Positions 24,004 to 31,915 of a stretch of DNA of 45,045 nt are shown one piece after another (the stretch's first letter is position 1; every line of letters starts with the position of its first letter). A program made the position numbers and the translations under genes. A model generated the notes under the pieces. The model saw only the letters and a program-made list of their open reading frames with translations. It ran no database searches and was not told the DNA's origin. Source of the stretch: DAITPV01 sp050692555 (GTDB lineage Bacteria > Actinomycetota > UBA4738 > CALAEC01); NCBI GenBank assembly GCA_050692555.1, contig JBOGVS010000027.1, positions 1 to 45,045 of the forward strand, read 5' to 3'.

Positions 24004-25719
24004 ATGCCGGGGGCTGGTCCGGTCCGGCTCCCCGTGCTGGTCGTCGTGAGCCTGGTCGCCTCTGCCTGCATCTCCGAGCCGGCAGCGGACACGGACCGAC
24101 ATGAACCTCGAACGCCCGCCGCGGGGCCCCTCGGATTCACCGACGTCGCCGGAGAAGTAGGGCTCCGGTTCCGGCACGGTGCCTTCCGGTGGGGCGTGTC
24201 CCCGGACCCCGGCGCCATGCTGGGAGGGGGAGTGTGCTGGCTCGATTACGACGACGACGGCTGGCTGGACCTGTTCGCGGTGAACTCGTATTCCCGAGCC
24301 GAGTCCGGCCGGTGGGAGGAGGCCGGCGGGCTTCCCCGCAGCGGGCTGTTCCACAACACGGGAGGCCGGTTCGTCGATGTCGGCGCGGGCTCCGGCGCCG
24401 ACCTGGCCGTTCGAGGGAACGGATGCGTGGCCGCGGACTTCGACATGGACGGGCACACGGATCTGTACGTCACCACCACCCTGGTTGGAGCGCTGCTGTG
24501 GAACAACGGCGACGGCACGTTCACGGAGGCCGCCCACCAGGCCGGGGTGGAAGCATTCGGGTGGTACGGGGGAGCGGCCGCCGGAGATGTGAACGGCGAC
24601 GGCTGGCCGGACCTGTTCCTCGCCGGCTACGCCAACGTCAACGCCCCGATCTCCGGCGCTACCCAGGGATTCCCCAACACCCACCTGGGGGTTCGCGACC
24701 TGCTGTACCTGAACAACGGTCCCGGCGAGAACGACCGGGTGACCTTCCGGGAGGTGGGGGTCGAAGCGGGGCTCGAGGTGGTCGACTTCGAGTACGGGCT
24801 CGGGGCCGTGTTGTCGGATCTCGATAGCGACTCCGACCTCGACATCTATGTCGCCAACGACACCAAGCCGAACCGGTTGTACGACAACGTGCCGTGGCCG
24901 GGAGGTGCGGAGGCCGATCCGGCCGGGCTCGGGTTCCGCTTCGAGGAGCTGGGCGGCCGGGCCGGCGTGGCCGACCCCAACGCCGGGATGGGGATGGCAG
25001 GCGGTGACTACGACTCCGACGGCAGCTCGGATCTGTTCGTCACCAACGCTCGGGGCCAGGTTCACGCCGTCTACCGCGGACAGCCTTCCGACCTGGTGGA
25101 TCCCTCGTTCGTCGATGTTCGACAGGAGCTCGGGCCGGATCTGGGCGGTTCCACCGGGTGGGGGGTCTCGTGGGCGGATCTGGATCTGGACACCGATCTC
25201 GACCTGGTCATGGGGAACGGCGACATCCCGGTCACCGACCTCGCGGAGGACCGTGAGCCGGTCCAGGTGATGGGGAACCTCACCGCACAGGGGGAGACCG
25301 GCCGGTTCGAGGACCTGAGCGAGGCGGCCGGGCTCACCGACGTGGAACCCCTCCTGGCTCGGGGAACAGCGGCCGCCGACTACGACAACGATGGCGACCT
25401 CGACGTGGCGATCAACTCGATCGGCGGGTCGCTGGTGCTTTTGGAGAACAACGGGCCGCTGGCCAACTGGCTCGAGGTCCGGCTGGGGGAGTTCTCTCCC
25501 GGCGCCGTGGTCACCGCGGTGCTGCCCGACGGGCGCGAACTGGTCCGAGAGGTGTTGGCGGGGACCAGCTATCTCTCCTCCGAGGACCCCCGGTGCCACT
25601 TCGGTCTGGGAGCGGCCGGTGAGCTCAGCGAGGTGCGGGTGCGGTGGCCCGGAGGAGAGGAGACGGTCGTCACCGACGTCGCCGCCAATCAGATCCTCGA
25701 CGTGGAGCCGCCGGGATGA
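24004..25719 (+). CDS. CRTAC1 family lipoprotein with FG-GAP/VCBS repeats and ASPIC/UnbV domain
   Basis: Predicted 571-aa exported protein. The signal peptide VLVVVSLVASAC has a lipobox at about residue 22. Seven calcium-loop repeats of the D-x-D-x-D-G form follow (for example LDYDDDGWLDLF, ADFDMDGHTDLY, DYDSDGSSDLF), folding as a beta-propeller. The C-terminal ASPIC/UnbV domain contains NWLEVRLGE and VRVRWPGGEE. Function of such proteins is not established; adhesion or carbohydrate binding is suggested. It starts 5 bp after the permease stop and overlaps the haloperoxidase-like gene by 4 bp, a pairing I recall from other bacteria. Confidence 0.9.
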   Translation: MPGAGPVRLPVLVVVSLVASACISEPAADTDRHEPRTPAAGPLGFTDVAGEVGLRFRHGAFRWGVSPDPGAMLGGGVCWLDYDDDGWLDLFAVNSYSRAESGRWEEAGGLPRSGLFHNTGGRFVDVGAGSGADLAVRGNGCVAADFDMDGHTDLYVTTTLVGALLWNNGDGTFTEAAHQAGVEAFGWYGGAAAGDVNGDGWPDLFLAGYANVNAPISGATQGFPNTHLGVRDLLYLNNGPGENDRVTFREVGVEAGLEVVDFEYGLGAVLSDLDSDSDLDIYVANDTKPNRLYDNVPWPGGAEADPAGLGFRFEELGGRAGVADPNAGMGMAGGDYDSDGSSDLFVTNARGQVHAVYRGQPSDLVDPSFVDVRQELGPDLGGSTGWGVSWADLDLDTDLDLVMGNGDIPVTDLAEDREPVQVMGNLTAQGETGRFEDLSEAAGLTDVEPLLARGTAAADYDNDGDLDVAINSIGGSLVLLENNGPLANWLEVRLGEFSPGAVVTAVLPDGRELVREVLAGTSYLSSEDPRCHFGLGAAGELSEVRVRWPGGEETVVTDVAANQILDVEPPG

Positions 25720-27578
25720 TCCAAAGGGCGAGGGTCGTCCCGGGGGTGCTGGCGATGGCCATGGCCGTCCTCACGGGCTGCACGTCGTCGGATGCGTTCC
25801 TGACGGATGGTTGCGTCCGCGCCGACCTGCACGGCAGGTCGGTCGCCCGGGTGTGGGACGAGGCCTTGCTCGAGGCCATCCGGCGGGACGTGCCGGCGCC
25901 AACGGTGCACGCCCGGAACCTCTTCCACACGTCGGCCGCCATGTGGGACGCGTGGGCCGCGTACGACCCCGCAGCCGAGGGGTACTTCGTCGACGAGAAG
26001 ATCGAGGCAGATGATGTGCAGGCCGCCCGAGAGACCGCGATCAGCTACGCGGCCTACCGCGTCCTCCTGTGGCGCTACTCCCGGGCCGCGGGGCTCGAAG
26101 AGACCTTCGATGACCTGGCCACCACCATGAAGTCCCTCTGCTACCGAATCGACTTCACGAGGACCGAGGGCGACACACCCGCGGCGCTCGGCAACCGCAT
26201 CGCTGCGGCCGTGATCGAGTACGGAAAGGACGACGGCGCGCTGGAGCGACGGCGCTACGTCGACACCGGGTACCGGCCGGTGAACGACCCCCTGATCGTT
26301 GCCGGTCCGGGAGCGGCAATGCGAGACCCAAACCGCTGGCAGCCTCTGGCCCTGGCCCAGATCGTCGCCCAGAACGGGCTGCCCATCCCCGGCAACGTGC
26401 AGCGGTTCGTGGGACCACACTGGGGCCACGTGCGCGGGTTCGCCCTTCCCACCTCGGCGGAGGGAGTTCCGATCGATCCCGGGCCACCTCCCCAGCTCGA
26501 CGATCCGGGGAGCGATCGGGCCTTCAAGCAGGCGGCCATCGACATCATTCGTTTCAGCGGTTTCCTGGACCCGAGTGACGGAACGACCATCGACATCGGC
26601 CCCGGAGCGCTTGGAGACAACCCGCTGGGGAGCAACGACGGCGACGGGCACGACGTCAATCCGGAGACCGGGGCACCCTACGCGCCGAACCGGGTGCTCC
26701 GCGGGGACTTCGCCCGGGCCCTGGCCGAGTTCTGGGCCGATGGGCCGGAGTCGGAGACGCCGCCCGGGCACTGGAACACCATCGCCAACACCGTGTCGGA
26801 CACCCCCGGATTCGTTCACCGGATCGGGGGGGAGGGACCCGAGCTCGATCGGCTGGAGTGGGACGTGAAGCTGTACTTCGCTCTCAACGGGGCGGTTCAC
26901 GATGCCGCCGTGGCGGCCTGGGGCCTCAAGGGCGCCTACGACTCCGCTCGGCCGATCTCGATGATCCGGTACATGGGCGGCAAGGGCCAGTCGAGCGATC
27001 CTCGAGGTGCGGCGTACGACCCGGACGGTCTCCCGCTCGTTCCGGGGCTGGTCGGGGTGGTCACCCGCCGGTCGAGCGCGCCGGGTGAGCGGCACGAGCA
27101 CCTGGCCGATCACGTGGGGGAGGTCGCCGTGAAGGCCTGGCGAGGCGATCCCGAGGACCCCACGTCTGGGGCCGTGGGAGTGGGGTGGATCCTCGCAGTG
27201 GACTGGCTTCCCTACCAGCGGGCCACGTTCGTGACCCCCGCGTTCGCGGGATACGTGTCCGGGCACAGCACCTTCAGCCGGGCCGCCGCGGAGGTGATGA
27301 CCGCCATCACCGGCAGCCCGTACTTCCCCGGGGGCCTGTCAAAGTGGACCATTCATCCCGGAGAGCTGATCACCGAGACGGGGCCGAGGCGGGACGTCAC
27401 CCTCCAGTGGGCCACCTACTTCGATGCCGCCGACCAGGCGGGCCTGTCGCGACTCTACGGCGGGATCCACATCCGGGCGGACGACTTCGAGGGCCGCGAG
27501 ATCGGGGCGCTCTGCGGGAGGGAGGCCTGGGATCTGGCCCTCGACCACTTCGGACCGTCGTCCGCGCCTCCTACCTGA
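25716..27578 (+). CDS. Vanadium-dependent haloperoxidase-like PAP2 superfamily lipoprotein
   Basis: Predicted 620-aa protein with a lipoprotein signal (AMAVLTGC). The C-terminal PAP2/vanadate domain has SGHSTFSRAAAEV (His about 515) and RLYGGIHIRADD (Arg and His six apart, as Arg490/His496 of the Curvularia chloroperoxidase). DSARPISMIRY supplies the upstream phosphate/vanadate Arg region. It could oxidise halides, act as a phosphatase, or do neither; the active-site residues alone do not decide. ATG 25716 overlaps the CRTAC1 stop, so the pair is co-translated and both should be displayed on the cell surface. Confidence 0.85.
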   Translation: MIQRARVVPGVLAMAMAVLTGCTSSDAFLTDGCVRADLHGRSVARVWDEALLEAIRRDVPAPTVHARNLFHTSAAMWDAWAAYDPAAEGYFVDEKIEADDVQAARETAISYAAYRVLLWRYSRAAGLEETFDDLATTMKSLCYRIDFTRTEGDTPAALGNRIAAAVIEYGKDDGALERRRYVDTGYRPVNDPLIVAGPGAAMRDPNRWQPLALAQIVAQNGLPIPGNVQRFVGPHWGHVRGFALPTSAEGVPIDPGPPPQLDDPGSDRAFKQAAIDIIRFSGFLDPSDGTTIDIGPGALGDNPLGSNDGDGHDVNPETGAPYAPNRVLRGDFARALAEFWADGPESETPPGHWNTIANTVSDTPGFVHRIGGEGPELDRLEWDVKLYFALNGAVHDAAVAAWGLKGAYDSARPISMIRYMGGKGQSSDPRGAAYDPDGLPLVPGLVGVVTRRSSAPGERHEHLADHVGEVAVKAWRGDPEDPTSGAVGVGWILAVDWLPYQRATFVTPAFAGYVSGHSTFSRAAAEVMTAITGSPYFPGGLSKWTIHPGELITETGPRRDVTLQWATYFDAADQAGLSRLYGGIHIRADDFEGREIGALCGREAWDLALDHFGPSSAPPT

Positions 27579-27991
27579 GGAGGGGCCTCGAACCTCGGAA
27601 GCTGAACGGGGCCGCAAACTCGGATGTGTGCAGAGGAGGCCAGGAACAGGGCTCCACCAGGGCCTGTGAGGCCCAGCCCGGGAACCTCATCCGGCGCGGA
27701 CTCGGTCGGCCCGGACCGAGGCCGTCCCCCGAGGCAGAGCGATCTCGGCAACCACGAGCGCGGCGAGAACGAGCGCGATCGCTCCGGCGAACGCGACCGG
27801 AGCGATCAGCCCACGACCAGGGTGAGCACCACGCCGGCCGACGCGGCCGCTGCCCGGGCCGCCAGGATCCCCCCGGGCACACCACGAACCATCGTGTCCT
27901 GGGGAGTGACGGACCTGTTCCTGGATCATCCGGTGTCCCGCCTCCGCCGGTGGTGGAAGCGCCGCAGACAGCGAGAGGGTCCGGGACCTCC
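27579..27991. other. 413-bp gap with no convincing intact gene
   Basis: This stretch lies between the convergent haloperoxidase-like gene and the aldehyde dehydrogenase gene. Open frames here have biased, low-complexity translations on both strands. The only suggestive content is a frameshifted small membrane-protein remnant on the minus strand (27687-27892). No terminator hairpin with a U tract was found. Confidence 0.6.
27687..27892 (-). pseudogene. Possible frameshifted small two-helix membrane protein
   Basis: An ATG at 27892 opens a 28-codon frame (MVRGVPGGILAARAAAASAG and a hydrophobic end) that stops at 27806. The adjacent frame continues with LIAPVAFAGAIALVLAALVV and a basic tail, stopping at 27687. 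Joined by a one-base shift they would give a protein of about 68 residues with two membrane helices. This could be a decayed gene, a sequencing error or chance. It lies 99 bp downstream of the aldehyde dehydrogenase stop on the same strand. No homologue recognised. Confidence 0.25.
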
Positions 27992-29428
27992 CTACTCCGA
28001 TGAGAAGTAGATGTTCTTGACCTCGGTGTAAAGGTTCACCGCGTGCATCCCCATCTCCCGCCCGAAGCCGCTCTGCTTGTAGCCGCCGAACGGGGCCTCG
28101 GGATGCACGCTGTGCGATGAGTTGACCGACAGCACCCCGGTGCGGATCCCCTTGGCGACGCGGATGGCACGCCCCAGGTCGTTGGTCCAGATCGATCCGG
28201 ACAGGCCGTATGGCGTGTCGTTGGCGATGCGGACGGCCTCCTCCTCGGTGTCGAACGGGATCAGGCACGCCACCGGCCCGAAGATCTCTTCCTGCGCCAC
28301 GCGCCAGGAGTTGTCGACGTCGGCGAGGATCGTGGGTCTCAGGTAGAAGCCCTCGGCTCGGTCTTGGGGGATCGACCCGCCGGTCACCAACCGAGCTCCC
28401 TCCTTGATCCCGATCTCCACGTAGTCTAGCGAGGTCTGCCGCTGTCCCGCCGAGATCAACGGGCCCATCTCGGTCTCCTCGTCGAGAGGGGGCCCAACAC
28501 GTAGGGTTTCGCTACGCTTGGCCATCTGCTCGGTGAACTCTTCGTAGATGGGCCGCTCCACGAGCACCCGAGATCTGGCACAGCAGTCCTGCCCGGCGTT
28601 GTCGAAGACCGCGAACACCGAGCGTTCCACGCACCGCTCGAGGTCCGTGTCGGCGAACACCATGTTGGCCGACTTTCCGCCGAGCTCCAGTGACACCCTG
28701 GTGATGTTCGAGGCGGATTGGGCCATGATCTGGGACCCGACCTCGGTGGAGCCCGTGAAGCTCACCTTGGCCACCCGGCCGTCGGTGACCAGCGCGGTTC
28801 CCGTTGAGGACCCCGGGCCGGGGAGCACCGAGATCGTCTCGGGGGGAAGCCCAGCCTCGATCAGGATCTCGGCCAGGCGGAGCGTCGACAACGGAGTATA
28901 GGTTGCCGGCTTGACCACGACGGCGTTGCCGCAGGCAAGCGCGGGGCCCACCTTCCACGTGGCGATCACCGCCGGGAAGTTCCACGGCGTGACGAGCGCA
29001 CAGACCCCCACCGGCTCCCGTAACGTGACGTCGATCCCCGGGTCCTGGATCGGGATCGTCTCACCGAAGATCTTGTTGGCGGCCCCGCCCCAGTACTCCA
29101 GGACCGTGGCCACCAGGTCGATCTCCCCGCGGGCGGCGCCGATCGGCTTGCCGCCGTTCCGAGCCTCCACCACCGCGAGGTCCTCCAGTCGCTCGCGTAC
29201 CAGAGTGGACGCCTTGAGGAGAACCCGCCCGCGTTCGGTGGCGCTGGCTCGAGGCCATGGGCCCTCCTCGAACGCTTTCATGGCCGCGGTCAGGGCGGCG
29301 TCGACGTCCCGGGTGCCGGCCTCGGCCACCTCGGCCAGGGGCCTTCCGGTGGCCGGTTCATGCACGGTGAACGTCCGCCCCTCGTGCGAGGCCGTTCGGT
29401 GCCCGCCGATCAGAAGCTCTTCGGCCAT
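27992..29428 (-). CDS. Aldehyde dehydrogenase, betaine/gamma-glutamyl-aminoaldehyde type
   Basis: Predicted 478-aa NAD(P)-dependent aldehyde dehydrogenase. Motifs are TPWNFP (147-152), FTGSTEVG, catalytic Glu248 in LELGGKS and nucleophile Cys282 in NAGQDC, followed by a second Cys. The sequence is closest in style to aminoaldehyde and PuuC-like enzymes. ATG 29428 has GGAGGGGAG directly upstream; the open frame runs on to 30397 antisense to the aminotransferase and that part is not coding. It diverges from a cluster with a gamma-glutamyl ligase and hydrolase, so oxidation of a gamma-glutamyl aminoaldehyde is a reasonable inference. Confidence 0.88.
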   Translation of the reverse strand: MAEELLIGGHRTASHEGRTFTVHEPATGRPLAEVAEAGTRDVDAALTAAMKAFEEGPWPRASATERGRVLLKASTLVRERLEDLAVVEARNGGKPIGAARGEIDLVATVLEYWGGAANKIFGETIPIQDPGIDVTLREPVGVCALVTPWNFPAVIATWKVGPALACGNAVVVKPATYTPLSTLRLAEILIEAGLPPETISVLPGPGSSTGTALVTDGRVAKVSFTGSTEVGSQIMAQSASNITRVSLELGGKSANMVFADTDLERCVERSVFAVFDNAGQDCCARSRVLVERPIYEEFTEQMAKRSETLRVGPPLDEETEMGPLISAGQRQTSLDYVEIGIKEGARLVTGGSIPQDRAEGFYLRPTILADVDNSWRVAQEEIFGPVACLIPFDTEEEAVRIANDTPYGLSGSIWTNDLGRAIRVAKGIRTGVLSVNSSHSVHPEAPFGGYKQSGFGREMGMHAVNLYTEVKNIYFSSE

Positions 29429-29445
29429 CGCTCCCCTCCGCGGGC

Positions 29446-29475
29446 TTGAGCCTGGCGTGCGTTTGGCATCATAGT
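29446..29475. promoter_or_regulatory. Overlapping divergent promoters of the amine cluster
   Basis: On the plus strand, TTGAGC (29446-29451), an 18-bp spacer and CATAGT (29470-29475) could drive the aminotransferase. On the minus strand, TATGAT (29473-29468, 5 of 6) could drive the aldehyde dehydrogenase. The two -10 boxes overlap, so the two directions would compete and could share one regulator, which is not in view. Confidence 0.4.
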
Positions 29476-29509
29476 GCGACCGCCCCCCGTGACCGCTCGA
29501 GGAGGAGTC

Positions 29510-30676
29510 GTGGAGCTGGCCGGCAGGATGGATCGGCTGGGGACCGAGTCGGCGTTCGAGGTCCTGGCCAAGGCTCGGGCCCTGGAGGCCGGCGGCCGGA
29601 AGGTGGTCCACCTCGAGGTCGGGGAGCCGGACTTCGACACGCCCGCGCACATCGCCGAGGCTGGCGTCCGGGCCATCCGGGAGGGCCAGACTCACTACGC
29701 TCCGCCCCCCGGCATCCCGGAGCTGCGCGAGGCCGCCGCGTCCTTCTTCGCCAAGACCCGGGGCCTTGATTACCCATCGGTCCGCATCGTGACGGTGCCG
29801 GGGGCCAAGCCGATCCTGTTCTTCAGCATCCTGGCACTGTGCGACGAAGGCGACGAGGTGGTCTACCCGGACCCCGGGTTCCCGATGTACGAATCGATCG
29901 CCGCGTTCGCCGGAGCGAAGCCGGTCCCCCTCCCACTCAGGGAGGAGCGCCGGTTCGCCGTGGACCCGGACGAGCTGGCCTCGGTGGTCACGGACCGGAC
30001 CCGGCTGGTCATCCTGAACTCCCCCCACAACCCCTGCGGGAGTGCCATGCGCCGCGAAGCCCTGGAACGGATCGCTGAGGTGGTCGCCGACCGGGATCTC
30101 TACGTATTGTCCGACGAGGTGTACTGGGCCATCCGGTACGAGGGGGAGCATGCCAGCATCGCTCAGGTGGACGGGATGGCCGACCGGACCATCCTGCTCG
30201 ACGGGTGCTCGAAGTCGTTCGCCATGACGGGGTGGCGCTTGGGATTTGCGGCGCTGCCGGAGCCGCTGGTGGAGCCGGTCACCCGGCTGATCATCAACTC
30301 GGTCTCCTGCACGGCGGCCTTCGTCCAGCACGCCGGCGTGGCCGCGCTCACCGGGCCGTTCGAGCCGGTGGAGCAGATGGTGGACGAGTTCCGTCACCGG
30401 CGGGACGTGATCGTCGAGGGACTGGAAGAGATGGAGGGGATGTCCTGTGTGGCGCCGGAGGGCGCCTTCTACGTGTTCCCCAACGTCAAGGCCCTGGGAC
30501 GCTCATCGGTGGTGGCCGACTACCTGCTGGAGACGGCCGGGGTGGCATGCGTGTCGGGGGAGGCGTTCGGGCAGAACGGGGAGGGGTACATCAGGCTCTC
30601 CTACGCCAACTCCGTGGAGGCCATCCGGGACGCCCTGGAGTCCATCGACGCGGCCATCTCCGATTTCCCTGCCTGA
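29510..30676 (+). CDS. PLP-dependent class I/II aminotransferase
   Basis: Predicted 388-aa fold type I aminotransferase of the aspartate aminotransferase family. The substrate-binding start VGEPDFDTPAHI, NSPHNPCGS, the Asp of LSDEVYW and the Schiff-base Lys in CSKSFAMTGWRLGF are all present, as is the C-terminal Arg in GYIRLSYA. GTG 29510 follows GGAGGAG by a short spacer; the ATG at 29528 is an alternative. It is the first plus-strand gene of the amine cluster. It may transaminate a product such as glyoxylate/glycine or an amine-derived oxo acid; specificity cannot be read. Confidence 0.87.
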   Translation: MELAGRMDRLGTESAFEVLAKARALEAGGRKVVHLEVGEPDFDTPAHIAEAGVRAIREGQTHYAPPPGIPELREAAASFFAKTRGLDYPSVRIVTVPGAKPILFFSILALCDEGDEVVYPDPGFPMYESIAAFAGAKPVPLPLREERRFAVDPDELASVVTDRTRLVILNSPHNPCGSAMRREALERIAEVVADRDLYVLSDEVYWAIRYEGEHASIAQVDGMADRTILLDGCSKSFAMTGWRLGFAALPEPLVEPVTRLIINSVSCTAAFVQHAGVAALTGPFEPVEQMVDEFRHRRDVIVEGLEEMEGMSCVAPEGAFYVFPNVKALGRSSVVADYLLETAGVACVSGEAFGQNGEGYIRLSYANSVEAIRDALESIDAAISDFPA

Positions 30677-30685
30677 GGAGCGACC

Positions 30686-31462
30686 ATGGGACGGCTCGAC
30701 GGGAAGGTGGCCCTGATCACCGGGGCGGCGGGGGGGATGGGGAAGGAAGCCGCCCTGTTGTTCGCGTCCGAGGGGGCCCTGGTGGCGGTTTCCGATGTGG
30801 CCGAGGACGCGGGGAACGCCGTGGTCGAGGACATCCGGGCCGCCGGCGGCGAGGCGAGCTTCGTGCGGGCCGACGTGTCCCGGTCGGATGACGTCGCGAC
30901 CATGGTCCGGTTCGCCGTGGACACCTTCGGCGGCCTGCATGTTCTGTACAACAACGCAGGGGTGTTCCTCCCTGATGACGGCGGGACCGTGGAGACCTCG
31001 GAGGACGTCTGGGACCGGGTCATGGCCATCAACCTCAAGGGCGTGTGGCTCGGCTGCAAGCACGGCATCCCGGCGATGCTCGAGTCGGGCGGGGGATCGA
31101 TCATCAACGTGGCCTCGTTCGTAGCTCTGATGGGGGCGGCCACCGCGCAGATCGCCTACACGGCCAGCAAGGGCGGCGTGCTTTCCATGACCCGTGAGGT
31201 CGCCGTGGAGTACGCGCGGCGGGGGATCCGGGCCAATGCGATCTGCCCGGGGCCGATCGAGACCCCCCTCCTCTCCGAGCTGCTGGCCGATCCCCAGCGG
31301 CGGGCCCGGCGGCTGGTGCACATCCCCATCGGCCGGTTCGGCCGCGCGGAAGAGATCGCCCGTGCCGCCCTGTGGCTGGCCTCGGACGAGTCCTCGCTGA
31401 TGACTGGCGCGGCGTTTGTGGTGGACGGAGGGGTCACCGCCGCCTACGTGACGCCCGAGTAG
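30686..31462 (+). CDS. Short-chain dehydrogenase/reductase (SDR)
   Basis: Predicted 258-aa classical SDR: TGAAGGMG cofactor loop, NNAG, catalytic Ser in NVASF, Tyr and Lys in YTASK, and the PGPIETPLL loop after the active site. The Asp after the second strand (VSDVAED) indicates a preference for NAD over NADP. The gene starts 9 bp after the aminotransferase. In a gamma-glutamyl-ethanolamine route, an alcohol dehydrogenase is needed between the ligase and the aldehyde dehydrogenase, and this SDR is the obvious candidate, though this is untested. Confidence 0.9.
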   Translation: MGRLDGKVALITGAAGGMGKEAALLFASEGALVAVSDVAEDAGNAVVEDIRAAGGEASFVRADVSRSDDVATMVRFAVDTFGGLHVLYNNAGVFLPDDGGTVETSEDVWDRVMAINLKGVWLGCKHGIPAMLESGGGSIINVASFVALMGAATAQIAYTASKGGVLSMTREVAVEYARRGIRANAICPGPIETPLLSELLADPQRRARRLVHIPIGRFGRAEEIARAALWLASDESSLMTGAAFVVDGGVTAAYVTPE

Positions 31463-31475
31463 GCGAGATGGACCG

Positions 31476-31724
31476 GTGACCGCCTGGGGCACGCCTCATC
31501 AGTGGCTGCGGCCCGAGCCCGACCTGGCACCTCTGCTCGTCTTGGCGCTCTGCTCGATGATGCCGTTCCTGCTGCTGCGGGTTCGCCTGAGCCTCTTCTC
31601 GGCGATCCTGTCCTTGTTGATCGGCTTCTCCTGGCTGGCCGCCTCGACCGTGATAGGGGCCGTGATCCCCTCTCTTATCCTGATCGTCCTGTTGGCCGGA
31701 ATGGCGAGGCGGAAGGCTCCTTGA
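31476..31724 (+). CDS. Small hypothetical membrane protein
   Basis: Predicted 82-aa protein with a short polar start and two or three hydrophobic stretches (about residues 18-36, 39-56 and 58-76), ending in basic RRKAP. It lies 13 bp after the SDR in the same direction. The GTG start has only a weak purine-rich sequence upstream. I recognise no family. It could be a small transporter subunit or a spurious frame, though the clean helix pattern and position favour a gene. Confidence 0.5.
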   Translation: MTAWGTPHQWLRPEPDLAPLLVLALCSMMPFLLLRVRLSLFSAILSLLIGFSWLAASTVIGAVIPSLILIVLLAGMARRKAP

Positions 31725-31732
31725 CGGCCTAT

Positions 31733-31762
31733 TTGACAGTCGCGCCCGGCGGCGCACAGAAT
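31733..31762 (+). promoter_or_regulatory. Promoter of the permease/ligase operon leader
   Basis: A perfect TTGACA (31733-31738) is followed after 18 bp by CAGAAT (31757-31762, 4 of 6). Transcription would start around 31769, giving a leader of almost 150 nt before the permease ATG at 31916. The promoter begins just after the stop of the small membrane protein. Confidence 0.6.
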
Positions 31763-31768
31763 CAGGAT

Positions 31769-31915
31769 TGAGCCAGGAGATGAGTCCGCCGGACCTTCGG
31801 AGGTTGGCGGTGAGCTGGTCGGAGTCAGTGCTGTACGGAGGCGCTCGGGTTCACACGCCCGGGCGCCGTTTTGTTTTCCGGGTGGGGACGAGCCGGAGCG
31901 AGAGGGAGGGATCCG
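31769..31915 (+). promoter_or_regulatory. Structured leader, candidate riboswitch or attenuator of unknown class
   Basis: The leader contains a stem CCGCC (31786-31790) with GGCGG (31806-31810) enclosing an inner hairpin ACCT-TCGG-AGGT. CCAG near its start can pair with CTGG at 31815-31818. A terminator follows at 31840-31877, ahead of the permease. GGAGG (31799-31803) lies 6 nt before a GTG at 31810 that opens a 37-codon frame running through the terminator and ending inside the permease start; it could be a leader peptide. No T-box, glycine, lysine, guanidine or c-di-AMP riboswitch consensus was recognised. Confidence 0.5.
31840..31877 (+). terminator. Intrinsic terminator in the permease leader
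   Basis: GGCGCTCGGG (31840-31849) pairs with CCCGGGCGCC (31858-31867), ten pairs with one G-U, around an 8-nt loop. GTTTTGTTTT follows immediately. This is the clearest rho-independent terminator in the window. It sits between a promoter and the permease gene rather than after a gene, which argues for conditional termination. Confidence 0.85.

Noticed and set aside
29429..30397. Upstream extension of the aldehyde dehydrogenase frame to an 801-residue protein
   Set aside because: The extra part is antisense to a well-conserved aminotransferase and has low-complexity composition; the ATG at 29428 has a good ribosome site and the normal family N-terminus.
31769..31877. Known riboswitch classes for the permease leader (T-box, glycine, lysine, guanidine, c-di-AMP)
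   Set aside because: Their conserved core motifs, for example the T-box TGGTACCGCG, were not seen; left as unclassified.
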